This document shows positions 9,010 through 18,770 of a DNA stretch of 64,000 bases, one piece after another. Source of the DNA: Chryseobacterium gregarium DSM 19109 (lineage in GTDB: Bacteria; Bacteroidota; Bacteroidia; Flavobacteriales; Weeksellaceae); the NCBI RefSeq assembly GCF_000430845.1, contig NZ_AUMU01000006.1, positions 168,124 through 232,123 of the forward strand, read 5' to 3'. The translations under genes were made by a program, and so were the position numbers. The notes below the pieces were generated by a model. That model had not been told where the DNA came from. It was given only the letters and a program-made list of their open reading frames with translations, and did not search any database. Numbering within the stretch: the stretch's first letter is position 1; each line of letters opens with the position of its first letter.

Positions 9010-10370
9010 ATAAAGATACAGATAAAGAAGCTGCCATTCCGGAAACCCAGAAGCAGGGTACGGCACAGGACAATGACGAATCGAAGGAGGCCAACAGCCG
9101 GAAAATGGAGGAAAAGCGCGCTGAAAATGAGAAAAAAGACAGTGCCTCAGAAGATCTGCTGCTGGCCATAGATGGGGCAAAGATAAAATTCAATGCCCAT
9201 ACGGGCGAATTTAAAGTTTTAAATGATGTGCCGACAACCCAAGGGAAGCTTACCGGAACCATCGTGGAAAAACAGATTCCCAACTTTACATTTGATGATG
9301 GCTTTCAGATGATATCCCTCACAGAATGGCAGGATTTCGGGACCGCTAAAGTACAGGAGAATTATGTATTGTTAAAAAAATCAACCTTACCGGGGACCGG
9401 CAAAATGCCGGGTAATATACCGCCTGAAACCGGGAAGATAGAGTTTGTCACTTCCGGACAGGTCAATGAGCCTGAAAGTATTGATACAAAAGGAGCACCG
9501 GTGCCGGAAGAGAAGGATGATAAAAAATGTTTCTGTGAAAAAGATTTTACAGAGGATGACATTAAATCCTTTTATAAATCTAAAAAATTATTTACCGCTA
9601 AAAACTGCCCGTTACCCGATGGAATGAAAGAGTACAAAGCTTTTACAGAGGCTTTAAATAAAGCGATGAAAGATAACCATATCAATACATGCCTTAGAAA
9701 AGCACACTTTCTGGCGCAGATTGAAACGGAATCTGATAGGCTCAATACAACAATGGAATATGCCTCAGGATGGGATTATGACCATTCCACTCATCTAGAA
9801 GGGTATGAAAGTTTTAAACCCTATGTAAACTATAAGAAAGATAAAAAACTAAGTGCCGGGCTTCATAAGAAATTTAATGCTCAGGAAATCAAACAGATTC
9901 AAAGAGCTTATAACAGGTATAATGAATGTATAAAACACGGTCATAATGTTAAAGGCTACGGCCCTAAATATAAAGGAAAAGGATTGATACAACTGACCTG
10001 GAAAGACACCTATGAAAAATATTTCAATCATATCGGTAAGAAAGAATTGATTGATACCCCCGAAGTTGTTGCCGATGATTTAACCTATACCTGTGATTCA
10101 GCAGCCTGGTTCTGGGATGACCGGCAACTTGGGAATTATGCTGATAAAGATGATCTCATTCTTATCTCTGTCAGAATTAACGGTGGATTAAATGGTTTTG
10201 ATCATAGAAAAAGTAATGTGAAATCGATCATTAAATTAATGAAAATCGAAGAGGATTGTAAAACAAATAAATTAAAACCAATAGGTACATATACATATGA
10301 AACAAGCGGTATTAAAAACCTCAAATGGGGTAAAAAGAATAAAGCCAAAATTGAAAAACTTGATGATTAG
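8997..10370 (+). CDS. PAAR-like / GH19-type peptidoglycan hydrolase effector
   Basis: The 457-residue protein has three parts. Residues 1-50 form a charged, low-complexity helix. Residues ~50-165 resemble a DUF4280-type PAAR-like spike cap (LLAIDGAKIKFNAHTG...). Residues ~175-435 form a GH19/lysozyme-like domain with HFLAQIETES (probable catalytic Glu), YGPKYKGKGLIQLTWKDTY and a late RINGGLNG segment, as in phage-type endolysins. The likely substrate is the peptidoglycan of a rival cell. Joining a spike cap to an enzyme is a usual 'specialised PAAR effector' design. Its 3' end overlaps the next, secreted, protein. Confidence 0.85.
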   Translation: MDRIDKDTDKEAAIPETQKQGTAQDNDESKEANSRKMEEKRAENEKKDSASEDLLLAIDGAKIKFNAHTGEFKVLNDVPTTQGKLTGTIVEKQIPNFTFDDGFQMISLTEWQDFGTAKVQENYVLLKKSTLPGTGKMPGNIPPETGKIEFVTSGQVNEPESIDTKGAPVPEEKDDKKCFCEKDFTEDDIKSFYKSKKLFTAKNCPLPDGMKEYKAFTEALNKAMKDNHINTCLRKAHFLAQIETESDRLNTTMEYASGWDYDHSTHLEGYESFKPYVNYKKDKKLSAGLHKKFNAQEIKQIQRAYNRYNECIKHGHNVKGYGPKYKGKGLIQLTWKDTYEKYFNHIGKKELIDTPEVVADDLTYTCDSAAWFWDDRQLGNYADKDDLILISVRINGGLNGFDHRKSNVKSIIKLMKIEEDCKTNKLKPIGTYTYETSGIKNLKWGKKNKAKIEKLDD

Positions 10371-10719
10371 GTTATTTTTATTTCTGATGTACAGTTTTAC
10401 CTATTCCCAAAGTATAAGCGGTACCTATATTCCGACTGAGCCCAAATGTAAAATCAACCTAAAAATTGACCCGGGCAATCATTTTATTTTTGAAATAGGG
10501 AAAGGAAAAAAAATTGAGGGAGTTGTGAAGCTTTTTAAGGAGGATAAAACAACTTATCTTGATTTTAACAGTAATATAAGTGCTATGTTTGACAATGATA
10601 CCATTTATATCCAGAATTCCGGGAATTCAATAAATCCATATGTGCGTTTTGAAAAATGCAATGAAATGTACATTCATCTGGCTAAAAAAAGTGACGTTGA
10701 AACCTATCTCCGGCATTGA
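10363..10719 (+). CDS. Small secreted protein, probable immunity to the GH19 effector
   Basis: Read from the ATG at 10363, which overlaps the effector stop by 8 bp, this gives a 118-residue protein. The N-terminus MIRLFLFLMYSFTYSQS is a Sec signal peptide. Starting here rather than at the earlier in-frame Met (10297) puts the signal at the true N-terminus. The mature part is a small beta-rich domain with two Cys. Overlap with a peptidoglycan hydrolase gene and export to the periplasm, where that enzyme would act, make immunity the best reading. No family is recognised. Confidence 0.7.
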   Translation: MIRLFLFLMYSFTYSQSISGTYIPTEPKCKINLKIDPGNHFIFEIGKGKKIEGVVKLFKEDKTTYLDFNSNISAMFDNDTIYIQNSGNSINPYVRFEKCNEMYIHLAKKSDVETYLRH

Positions 10720-10961
10720 GAAAATATGATAATAAATACCTGTACAATCATCCGGCATATCAGTGAAATGGTAAACGGCAACAGATAAAATTAGGATGTC
10801 CAAAAAGCAATCGTATACTTTTTTACATACCGGAGTGTACTTATAAATATTTAATCGTCAATATTTTATAATTATTTTAATTTAAAAAGCATATTATGGT
10901 ATACTAAAAATATACTATAAAAAAATACAAACCCCTGTTCCTTTATCAACCAGATAAATAC

Positions 10962-10987
10962 AAATCACGATTTTTTTAATCGTGGTT
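10962..10987. terminator. Hairpin after T6SS cargo operon
   Basis: The arms aatcacgatt / aatcgtggtt pair around a T-run loop about 245 bp beyond the last cargo gene, with T-rich flanks. The surrounding stretch 10720-11410 is very AT-rich and holds no gene that I can support. Confidence 0.4.
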
Positions 10988-11410
10988 TCCTCTTGCTTCT
11001 GTAAATCTCCTCTTTCTCATATTGTTTTTTACAATTTAAAGTTAATTATTTATACTTTTAAATTGTACTGTTTTTCGAGGAGCTTACGATGGGATATCGA
11101 TATTTCAAAACTCTCGCTGCATCCTGCTAATATGTGCTGAAGAAAAAATATAGAAATTATGATAGACATAGTTTTCGTAGCAGATATAAAAAATAAATCT
11201 CACAAAACGATCGGATCTTTCCACACATTAAATTGTTGTAGGCTTCCCATTTTCAGAAATAAAATCTTAAAGTTTTCCATTATTTATAAATTTTTAAAAT
11301 TCTATTGATTACTTGTTGTTGATCGGTTTCATGATGTATTTCAAATTTTTTCATAATCATTCTCTTAAACCAAGCTATATATTTTAGCTATAATTCTCAA
11401 TAGGTTACTA

Positions 11411-11728
11411 TTAATTAAGTAAAAAATCTTCTAAAATAATGGTTCCTACTTCTTCCTGCCCTCTTAAAACTGTATACTTGTAGTTTAATACAAGTTTATC
11501 TTTTACTAAATCAAAAAAGGTAAAAGCAATTTTTACAGAAAATGGTACATTATATTGAGCATTTTCTGGATCTTCAAACTTATATACAAAACTATAAGTA
11601 TAATCTCCTATGACTAAAAACATCCAATTTACCTCATCTTCAATTGGTCTCATTTTAGATTTTAATAATTTACTTTTTTTTATTTTCAGTTCTCCTGCAC
11701 AATGAAAAGTTCTATTCTCCGAAAGCAT
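11411..11728 (-). CDS. Probable immunity protein of orphan Rhs tip
   Basis: A 105-residue protein without a signal peptide, predicted mostly beta (WMFLVIGDYTYSFVYKF, FSVKIAFTFFDLVKDKLVLNY). It starts 6 bp after the stop of the orphan Rhs tip, the usual toxin-immunity layout of polymorphic toxins. No family is recognised. AT-rich like the other immunity-type genes here. Confidence 0.65.
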   Translation of the reverse strand: MLSENRTFHCAGELKIKKSKLLKSKMRPIEDEVNWMFLVIGDYTYSFVYKFEDPENAQYNVPFSVKIAFTFFDLVKDKLVLNYKYTVLRGQEEVGTIILEDFLLN

Positions 11729-11734
11729 AATTTA

Positions 11735-12826
11735 TTATTTAATTAATCTGGTTGGTTTTATTGCTTTTAAAGCTTTTTGGTTAAAAATGAAGGCACCTAT
11801 GCCATCAGTGTTTGGTGACCAATACTTCATAGGATTATTTGAGTTAAAAATAACTCCTTCTACAATTGTATATCCATTTGGATAGAGTTGCTTTCCAAAT
11901 GCATGGGCATTTTCTATAGAATTAGCAAAATACTTAGCTTCAGTTCCTCCTTTATTTATAAAAAATTTACCCGTTTTATTAATTGACGCTAATTCTGATT
12001 TATCAACTGCTCTGTAAACTTTCATAAGTCCACGTCCTCCAGCACTTATTTCTCCTCCCGGAGTAGGTTCCATAGCCGCGAAAAGCAGAATACCTGCAAA
12101 TTCAGCCGCTTTATCCTTTACGGATAACCTTGGGATAAGGTCTTCTTTTCCGGCAGCCATTTTAACGGCCAATCCTGCTAACCCGAAACTATCTTCCAAA
12201 GTACCCGCTGCTCCGTTAATAAATCCTTTTAATACATCCTTTCCTCCTGAACAACAGTCTGTCGCACCAAACTGTGAAAAATCAATTCCCTGGAAATACT
12301 CTCCGGAGCCATTGTTCAGCCCGAGAAAAGCCAAAGCTTCCTCATACGTGGCTTCCGTTCCTTCAAGGCTTCCTGCTCCTCCACTACCACGTTCTCTTTC
12401 ATTGCCTGAGGTGATTTCCACGAATTCCTCAAAGGAACCGAACTTTCTTATTTCTCTGCCTGCTCCGAACCATCCGCTTCCCGTAGGAACATTCCATGAC
12501 CAGCCTTCGTCGACGGCCATGGCCTTTCTTCCGTCAGGATCAACAAAGCTGATCGGGTTATTGTAGGCATAATTATAAGGATTCACCCTTCTGGAGGTCT
12601 CGGCTAACGGATCAATCACGCCCCATCTTGCGATATCGGGCATGTACATCCTGGCTCCGAAATCGCTCCAGCCGGTTTCCTTCTGGAATTCCTTGCCGCC
12701 GTACTGGTAGGTATAGGCAGGGTTGGCTAAGGAAAGGGTATTGCCTTCATGCTTCAGCCCGAACGGGTAATAATCATTGGCACCTATAATCTCAAGAGCG
12801 CCTGCGCTGTTCCTTGCAAAACTTTA
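11735..12826 (-). pseudogene. Orphan Rhs C-terminal tip with ART-like toxin domain
   Basis: The frame is open from about 12826 to the stop at 11735 but has no convincing start. It begins inside Rhs core sequence (S-F-A-R-N-S-A-G, then NDYYPFG and ARMYMPDIARWG), which also occurs in operon A's Rhs gene, and runs through the DPDGR boundary into a different tip. The final ~90 residues (VYRAVDKSELASI, KYFANSIENAHAFGK, YTIVEGV) look like an ADP-ribosyltransferase-type toxin fold. This is a displaced toxin cassette that could be swapped onto the full Rhs gene by recombination in the shared core. The ART call is tentative. Confidence 0.7.
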
Positions 12827-12830
12827 TGAA

Positions 12831-12860
12831 AATAGAGTATTGAAAGTTCAATACCCTATT
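12831..12860. terminator. Long-stem hairpin at the Rhs-cassette junction
   Basis: AATAGAGTATTGAA pairs with TTCAATACCCTATT (14-bp arms with one mismatch) around AG and is followed by ttttctatt. It lies exactly where homology of the orphan tip to the Rhs core ends and downstream of the tandem immunity-like genes, so it probably terminates operon A. Confidence 0.6.
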
Positions 12861-12981
12861 TTTCTATTATTTATACTAGATAATAAGTATAAAGGTTTTG
12901 TCTCAAAAAAAGTATCGACTCCATACTACTTTGTTTAATTTTTTTGACCTCATATTTTGTCATTATAAACAATTATAATCG

Positions 12982-13665
12982 TCATTCTTTATAATAAACA
13001 TGGCCATATTTATTTATTTTTTTAGGAAAAACATATTTCAAACTCTCATTCGAAATAGAATTACAGTTTTTTCCTTTTTTACTGTTATCTATTTTTGAAA
13101 TATTATTAAGAATATCATCGATATTTTCATAAATAACATTACCTTTTAGATCAGCATGTATTGTATTACAATAATTTTTCGCATCCTGTAAAGTGATCCA
13201 TGAAGTATAATTACCTGTTTCTGGGGGAGGTGGCGGCATATAATGATATTCCATTAAATACTCATAATTAAAATCTTTATCAACTATAATCATTGAGGGT
13301 AAAAACATATATTTTCCTGCTGATCCTGTATATAAAGTTATATTATAAACAGATTTTTTATCATGTACTATCCCTTGTTTAAAAGTAGTAAGAATTCCTT
13401 TATTATATTTTTTAGAAAAGAAGATAAGATTTACCATATCAACAGTTCCTACATTTTCATCAAAGTCAAGCCCTCTTCTATCAAGAATATAAAATACACT
13501 GTAAGAATTATTATCTAATATTTTTATAATATCATTCTTTTCGGTAGTTAAATTAACTGAAATTTTTTTATTCTCTATATCTGCCATTTTCATCTGAGAA
13601 AAGACATTCATACTAAAAACCAACGTTAGTAGTAATACTATTTTACTTAATTGTTTTGACTCCAT
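12982..13665 (-). CDS. Secreted immunity-like protein, tandem copy 3
   Basis: The 227-residue protein starts MESKQLSKIVLLL with a Sec signal peptide (cleavage after ...NVFSQ, about residue 24). It is clearly paralogous to the two genes upstream: shared MKMADIENKKISVNL, NLIFFSKKYNKGIL, SMIIVDKDFNYEYLM and a C-terminal FPKKI-K-GxVYYK. It is the last member of a three-gene tandem array directly behind an Rhs toxin gene. Export suggests protection in the periplasm or at the cell surface. No named family is recognised. Confidence 0.75.
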   Translation of the reverse strand: MESKQLSKIVLLLTLVFSMNVFSQMKMADIENKKISVNLTTEKNDIIKILDNNSYSVFYILDRRGLDFDENVGTVDMVNLIFFSKKYNKGILTTFKQGIVHDKKSVYNITLYTGSAGKYMFLPSMIIVDKDFNYEYLMEYHYMPPPPPETGNYTSWITLQDAKNYCNTIHADLKGNVIYENIDDILNNISKIDNSKKGKNCNSISNESLKYVFPKKINKYGHVYYKE

Positions 13666-13694
13666 ATTTTGTCATTATAAGACAATTATTAACT

Positions 13695-14381
13695 CTACTT
13701 TTTATAGTAAACCGGTCCATCTTTATCTATTTTCTTTGGGAAAAAAGATTTCAAATCTGCATCTGAAGTTATAGGATTGCATTCTTCGTACTTATTATCA
13801 TTTGTATTTATTTTATAAATGTTACTTAAAATATCATCTATATTCTCATAAATTGCGTTACCTTTTATATCAGTACGTGTTAAATTGCAATAATTTTTAA
13901 TATCCTGTATTGTAAGTCTATTCATAAATACATTTCTATCATGTGGTAAATGAATGTATAAATAATTCATTAAATAATCGTAATTAAAATCTTTATCTAC
14001 TATGATCATTGAAGAAATAAACATATAGTTGCCGTGAGCACCTGTACATAAATTTATATTATAAACTGATTTTTTATCATGTTCTATACTTTGTTCGAAA
14101 ACAGTAAGAATTCCTTTGTTGTATTTTTTAGAAAAGAAGATAAGATTTGCTAAGTCAATATTTCTTAACTTTTTATCAAAGTCAAAACTTTTTCTGTTTA
14201 ACATATAAAATACGCTATAATCTTTATTTTAAAATATTTTGATAATATTTCGTTTTTCAGTATTTAAATTAACTGAAAATTTTCTATTTTCTATGTCTGC
14301 CATTTTCATCTGAGAAAATACATTCATACTAAAAACCAACGTTAGTAGTAATATTATTTTACTTAATTGTTTTGACTCCAT
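13695..14381 (-). pseudogene. Secreted immunity-like protein, tandem copy 2, nonsense mutation
   Basis: Full-length alignment with its neighbours gives a start at 14381 (MESKQLSKI...) and a stop at 13695, 228 residues. Near 14228 the frame reads ATA TTT TAA AAT where copy 1 has ATT TTT GAA AAT, so a Glu codon has become a stop. The downstream part stays open from an internal ATG at 14204, but without the signal peptide it would not be exported. Otherwise the sequence is well conserved, so the inactivation looks recent. Confidence 0.75.
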
Positions 14382-14413
14382 ATTTTGTCATTATAAGGCA
14401 GAAACTATTATCT

Positions 14414-15103
14414 TTATTTTTTATAGTAAACACGACCATCTTTATCTATTTTCTTCGGAAAAAAGTCTCTAAGATCCATCTCATAAACAATGGGATTACA
14501 TTTTTTATTCTTATTATCAGTTGTACTTATCTTAGAAATATTACTTAAAATATCATCTATATTCTCATTAATAATATTGTCATTTATATCTATTTCTACT
14601 CCATTACAACGATTTTTATTACTTTGTATTTTAATACCTGAAGTATATATTTCACTTTTAGGTGGTGGTAAAGGCATATAATAATACTTCATTAAATATT
14701 CATAATTAAAATCTTTATCAACAATAATCATTGAAGGAATAAACATATATTTGTCATGAGAACCTGTAAATAAGTTAATATTATACACTGATTTTTTATC
14801 ATGTTCTATACTTTGTTTAAAAAGAGTAAGTATTCCTTTATTATATTTTTTAGAAAAAAATATTAGATTTACTAAGTCAATATTTCTTAAATTTTTATCA
14901 AAGTCAAAACTTTTTCTGTCTAAAATATAAAATACGTTATAATCTTTATTTTCAAATATTTTGATAATATTTCGTTTTTCAGTATTTAAATTAACCGAAA
15001 TTTTTTTATTTTCTATGTCTGCCATTTTCATCTGAGAAAAGACATGCATATTAAAAGCTAAAGCTATTAAGAATATTATTTTATTTAATTGTTTTGACTC
15101 CAT
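14414..15103 (-). CDS. Secreted immunity-like protein, tandem copy 1 (cognate candidate)
   Basis: The 229-residue protein begins MESKQLNKIIFLIALAFNM with a Sec signal peptide ending near VFSQ. Its start lies 23 bp inside the 3' end of the Rhs toxin gene, the classic toxin-immunity overlap, so it is the best candidate for the cognate immunity gene. The body is beta-rich with ILDRKSFDFDKNLRN, FFSKKYNKGILTLF and a polar C-terminus. Copies 2 and 3 lie just downstream. Export implies that the cognate toxin is met outside the cytoplasm. Confidence 0.75.
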   Translation of the reverse strand: MESKQLNKIIFLIALAFNMHVFSQMKMADIENKKISVNLNTEKRNIIKIFENKDYNVFYILDRKSFDFDKNLRNIDLVNLIFFSKKYNKGILTLFKQSIEHDKKSVYNINLFTGSHDKYMFIPSMIIVDKDFNYEYLMKYYYMPLPPPKSEIYTSGIKIQSNKNRCNGVEIDINDNIINENIDDILSNISKISTTDNKNKKCNPIVYEMDLRDFFPKKIDKDGRVYYKK

Positions 15104-18100
15104 ATTTTGTCATTATAATATTAAAATTTGTTTGAGTAGCCGCACCATTCCTATACCAGACCCATCCATGTTCATAATGTTCTCTGGAGGTTTGATTATA
15201 ATTAATAAAATTTTGAAAAGGAATTATTCCCTTACCTTTAACAACATAATTACTTGAAAAATCCCGGTTTACAAAAATATCCCTGGACTTTACTAATGAA
15301 GAAAGTCCCGTACCAAAAAGTATATCATTTGCTGAGAAACAAGATGCCATGATTAGATTTTTCCCGTCTTTCACATAATTACCGATCCCAATAAGACTAT
15401 CAATACTGCTTTTTTTATCGGCAGCCAATTTACCTGGATCAGCAATATACTGCTGAATATCTGTTCCGTATATTTTTTCAGTTTCAAGGTTGGTATAAAA
15501 GCCTGTATCAGGTAAAACTTTATATCCATTTCGTCCATTAATGCTTGAATCAGGAATTAATTCACCACTTTCGTCTAATATATAACGTTCACCTACCAAA
15601 CCATGTGCATTAATATAAATATTATCAGCCTGGCTATTTCCCAGATATTTTGTCAATTGTTTTAGAGCATCTGCGAGGCCGGAAGCGTCTATAATATGCC
15701 ATCCGTTTGCTTCAAAATCACTGTTTACAAAATTGCCAAGGCCCTCTTTATCGCTTCGAATAAAATTAAGGATGATGTTTACAGCACTTCCGCCGCCACC
15801 TCCGCCTTTCTCTCTTTCATTGCCGGAGGTCATTTGCACAAATTCTTCAAAAGATCCAAAATTTCTTCTTTCATTAAACCATCCGCTTCCCGTAGGAACA
15901 TTCCATGACCAGCCTTCGTCTACAGCCATGGCCTTTCTTCCGTCCGGGTCTACAAAGCTGATCGGGTTATTGTAGGCATAATTATAAGGGTTAACCCTTC
16001 TTGAGGTCTCCGCTAATGGATCGATCACGCCCCATCTTGCGATATCGGGCATGTACATCCTGGCCCCGAAATCGCTCCAGCCGGTTTCCTTCTGGAGTTC
16101 CTTGCCGCCGTACTGGTAGGTATAGGCAGGGTTGGCTAAGGAAAGGGTATTGCCTTCATGCTTCAGCCCGAACGGGTAATAATCATTTTTTTCAAGAACT
16201 TCTGCGCTGCCGGAGGCATTTTTAAAATAGCTGACCCTTACATTTCCTAAATGATCATTATAGCTGTAAATATACCTGTTTTTTTCAAAATCGTAATAGC
16301 CTTCTGAAGTAGGGACGAATTTTAATCCCAGAGTAAATTTCCCCGTTGAACTGGTGGCCTCATACTGGAAGCCGTCCAGGTATTCCGTGAGGGTAGACGT
16401 TTCCTTATTGGTGAGCCCTGAACCGTAGGTATACAGTTTTTTAAGCTTGGTGCCGTCTGCCCGGTAAAGACAGGTCGTATTCACATTAAAACTGCCTTCT
16501 CCCCCGAAGCTGGCCCTGGGCACGTAGGACCTGTCAAACTTTACGTAGTTGGGAAGGTCCAGGATATTATAGTCGATCTGAAGGATGCCTTTATCGGTAT
16601 GGCTGGTCATGCTTCCGTTATTGTCATAGCTGACCGGGTTTCCCGAGACATCCGGGTAGCCGCTGTAGTTTCCCGAAGCATCCGTGACGGTATTGAGCCG
16701 GTTGCCGGTGTAGGCATAGGCAAGGTTGTCAATCAGGGCTGCGGTGGAGGTAAAGCTGTTCCCGGTCCTCTGCAGAGAGGTGATATTCCCCCCAAGGTCG
16801 TAAGCCGCGGTTTCATTATAGAAATTATTCTGCGGGACGGAAGCGTTGGGTTCGGAATAGGTTCCTTGGGTCAGCCTGTTCAGGTTATCATACCGGTAAC
16901 TGTATTTTTTCAGGATGTTATCCGCCGCGGTCTTCCAGCTTAGCTCCGATACGTTGCCGCTGTACTTTCCGGGAGCGGCCGCTCCCGGATCAAAGTAGGA
17001 GAGGGCATAGGCGAAGAGGTCGGTTCCCAGGCCGGCAGGGTCATTTACTTTTGTTACCGATCCCCTCAGGTTATAGGCATAGTCTATGCTTTGGAGATTG
17101 TTTCCCACTTTCTTATTAACAATCCGGGAAAGCTCGTTATACGTATTCTCAGATAAGAGTTCCTGCGGCTGGCCGTCTACCTGGTGCCACTGCTTTTTCA
17201 GGCGGTTCCCGCTGTCGTACTCAAAAGTCTGGGTAATGACTTTCGGCGTATCGGAAGACAGCCTTGCATGATACACTCTGGTCTGCTGTACCATCCCTGC
17301 AAAATCAGGCAGGGATTCTGTTCTGGTATAGCCTCCCAAATGGTTGACGGCATAGGTTCCGACGGCCCTTGCTTTTTCATCGTACCAGATATAGTTTCTG
17401 GTCCAGCTGTCATCTTCAATATTCTTCACATAGGAAGCGGTAGGGAGGTTTTTGGTATTCACGGCCGCTGCCATATCGTCCCCGATGGTGTTTTTCCCTA
17501 AAACCTGGGCAGGCCTTGCGGGGCTCCCTGCAGGATAGGTATCGTAATAGTTAACGGACAGGATTTTGGTAAACGCAGTGGGGTAAACGGCATTGGTATA
17601 ATAAGCGGTTACGCCGTTGGCTGCGAAGCCTCCTGCATGGCGGCCTTCATTCTGCACGGCTGCTGCCCCTGCAGTGTCCGCCGTGTTCTGTTCAGACTGC
17701 CTGCCCTGGCTTCCGTAATCCTGTGAGCTTGTATAGAGTCCGGTATACGCCACCCTGCCGTATTTATCATATTTGCTGAAAAGCCATTGCCTGGAAGCAC
17801 CCATATGGGCATCCTGGGTCATCAGCACACGGCCCTGTTTGTCGTACACGGTGTATTCCCAGCCTTTTCCGGGCAGCTTTTTTTCCACCTGCCGTCCTTT
17901 GAGATCATATTTATACTGGTAGCAGAGGTCATTGAGCAGGGCAGGGGTCAGGGCCTGGGAAACGGCCAATGGCGGGATGACAAAAGCCAGCTGCCCGTAT
18001 TTGTTGTAGGCATAATACGTATCCGTATTTTCTTTCCTGACCAGCACGGTCTGCCCCTTCCCGTTTTTAAACTCGGTTGTTTTGTGCCCGTCTTCATCGG

Positions 18101-18770
18101 TGACGGAAGTTTTGATCAGTGTCCCGGCACTGTAGTTCCCTGACGCAGAGACGGTATTCCCGGTAGCGCCGCCCGTCCAGGCAGTGGTAACGGTATATTT
18201 TTTTACTTCATTTACCGCATTGAGCTCATATCCGTAACTGACGGAATGCCCGTGGTAGTCTGCCCCCGGTTTGGTACCGGAAAGGATTTTCGCGGCAGGC
18301 GAGTTTTCCATCACGGATTCGGAATAGAAGTACGGATCGGAACCGTAGGTCTGCGGAGCGATGGATTTCGGATCGGTATAAAAGGCGCCGTTCTGCGTTC
18401 CTGCCTGCGGGATCGGCAGGTAAGATTTTACCTGCCTTCCAAAAGCATCGTATTCCAAAGGGATCACGATGTCTTTCCCGTTTGGCGAGGCTTTTATGCT
18501 GATCACCTGTTTAGACCTTCCCAGCCCGTCGGAATATTCCACGGCCTCGGTTTTCTTTGTGCAGTCTTCATTCAGGCAGGTTTTGGTGTAGATGTAGTTC
18601 TCACCTGTGGAAAGGTTTGTTGTCTGTGCATAGAGGGCAAATGAAAAAAGAAGAAAGAATAATGAAGAATACTTTATTTTCCTCGATTTTTCACTTTTCA
18701 TTTTTAATTTTTCACTCCCTTTTATTAGTTTTTCATTCCCTGTTATTATGTTTTCATTCATGGTGATCAT
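15081..18770 (-). CDS. DUF6443/Rhs toxin with caspase/CHAT-like tip (operon A)
   Basis: A 1229-residue polymorphic toxin. Residues 1-35 are a Lys/Glu-rich extension from low-complexity DNA; a Sec signal follows (SSLFFLLFSFALYAQ), so a start at 18701 is possible. A DUF6443 region (YSDGLGRSKQVISIKASPNG) leads into YD repeats and the Rhs core (NDYYPFG, ARMYMPDIARWG, boundary DPDGR at about residue 940). After a Gly-rich linker, the last ~230 residues carry YINAHG (His ~1056) and LIMASCFSA (Cys ~1144), the spacing and context of clan CD (caspase/CHAT/clostripain) peptidases. Its ATG overlaps the four-helix-bundle stop (ATGA). The protease call is inference. Confidence 0.8.
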   Translation of the reverse strand: MITMNENIITGNEKLIKGSEKLKMKSEKSRKIKYSSLFFLLFSFALYAQTTNLSTGENYIYTKTCLNEDCTKKTEAVEYSDGLGRSKQVISIKASPNGKDIVIPLEYDAFGRQVKSYLPIPQAGTQNGAFYTDPKSIAPQTYGSDPYFYSESVMENSPAAKILSGTKPGADYHGHSVSYGYELNAVNEVKKYTVTTAWTGGATGNTVSASGNYSAGTLIKTSVTDEDGHKTTEFKNGKGQTVLVRKENTDTYYAYNKYGQLAFVIPPLAVSQALTPALLNDLCYQYKYDLKGRQVEKKLPGKGWEYTVYDKQGRVLMTQDAHMGASRQWLFSKYDKYGRVAYTGLYTSSQDYGSQGRQSEQNTADTAGAAAVQNEGRHAGGFAANGVTAYYTNAVYPTAFTKILSVNYYDTYPAGSPARPAQVLGKNTIGDDMAAAVNTKNLPTASYVKNIEDDSWTRNYIWYDEKARAVGTYAVNHLGGYTRTESLPDFAGMVQQTRVYHARLSSDTPKVITQTFEYDSGNRLKKQWHQVDGQPQELLSENTYNELSRIVNKKVGNNLQSIDYAYNLRGSVTKVNDPAGLGTDLFAYALSYFDPGAAAPGKYSGNVSELSWKTAADNILKKYSYRYDNLNRLTQGTYSEPNASVPQNNFYNETAAYDLGGNITSLQRTGNSFTSTAALIDNLAYAYTGNRLNTVTDASGNYSGYPDVSGNPVSYDNNGSMTSHTDKGILQIDYNILDLPNYVKFDRSYVPRASFGGEGSFNVNTTCLYRADGTKLKKLYTYGSGLTNKETSTLTEYLDGFQYEATSSTGKFTLGLKFVPTSEGYYDFEKNRYIYSYNDHLGNVRVSYFKNASGSAEVLEKNDYYPFGLKHEGNTLSLANPAYTYQYGGKELQKETGWSDFGARMYMPDIARWGVIDPLAETSRRVNPYNYAYNNPISFVDPDGRKAMAVDEGWSWNVPTGSGWFNERRNFGSFEEFVQMTSGNEREKGGGGGGSAVNIILNFIRSDKEGLGNFVNSDFEANGWHIIDASGLADALKQLTKYLGNSQADNIYINAHGLVGERYILDESGELIPDSSINGRNGYKVLPDTGFYTNLETEKIYGTDIQQYIADPGKLAADKKSSIDSLIGIGNYVKDGKNLIMASCFSANDILFGTGLSSLVKSRDIFVNRDFSSNYVVKGKGIIPFQNFINYNQTSREHYEHGWVWYRNGAATQTNFNIIMTKYGVKTIK

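Noticed and set aside
12899-12913. Copy of the 52-64 kb motif in the Rhs region
   Set aside because: Only TTTTTTTGAGAC matches on the reverse strand; the ATCG part is missing.
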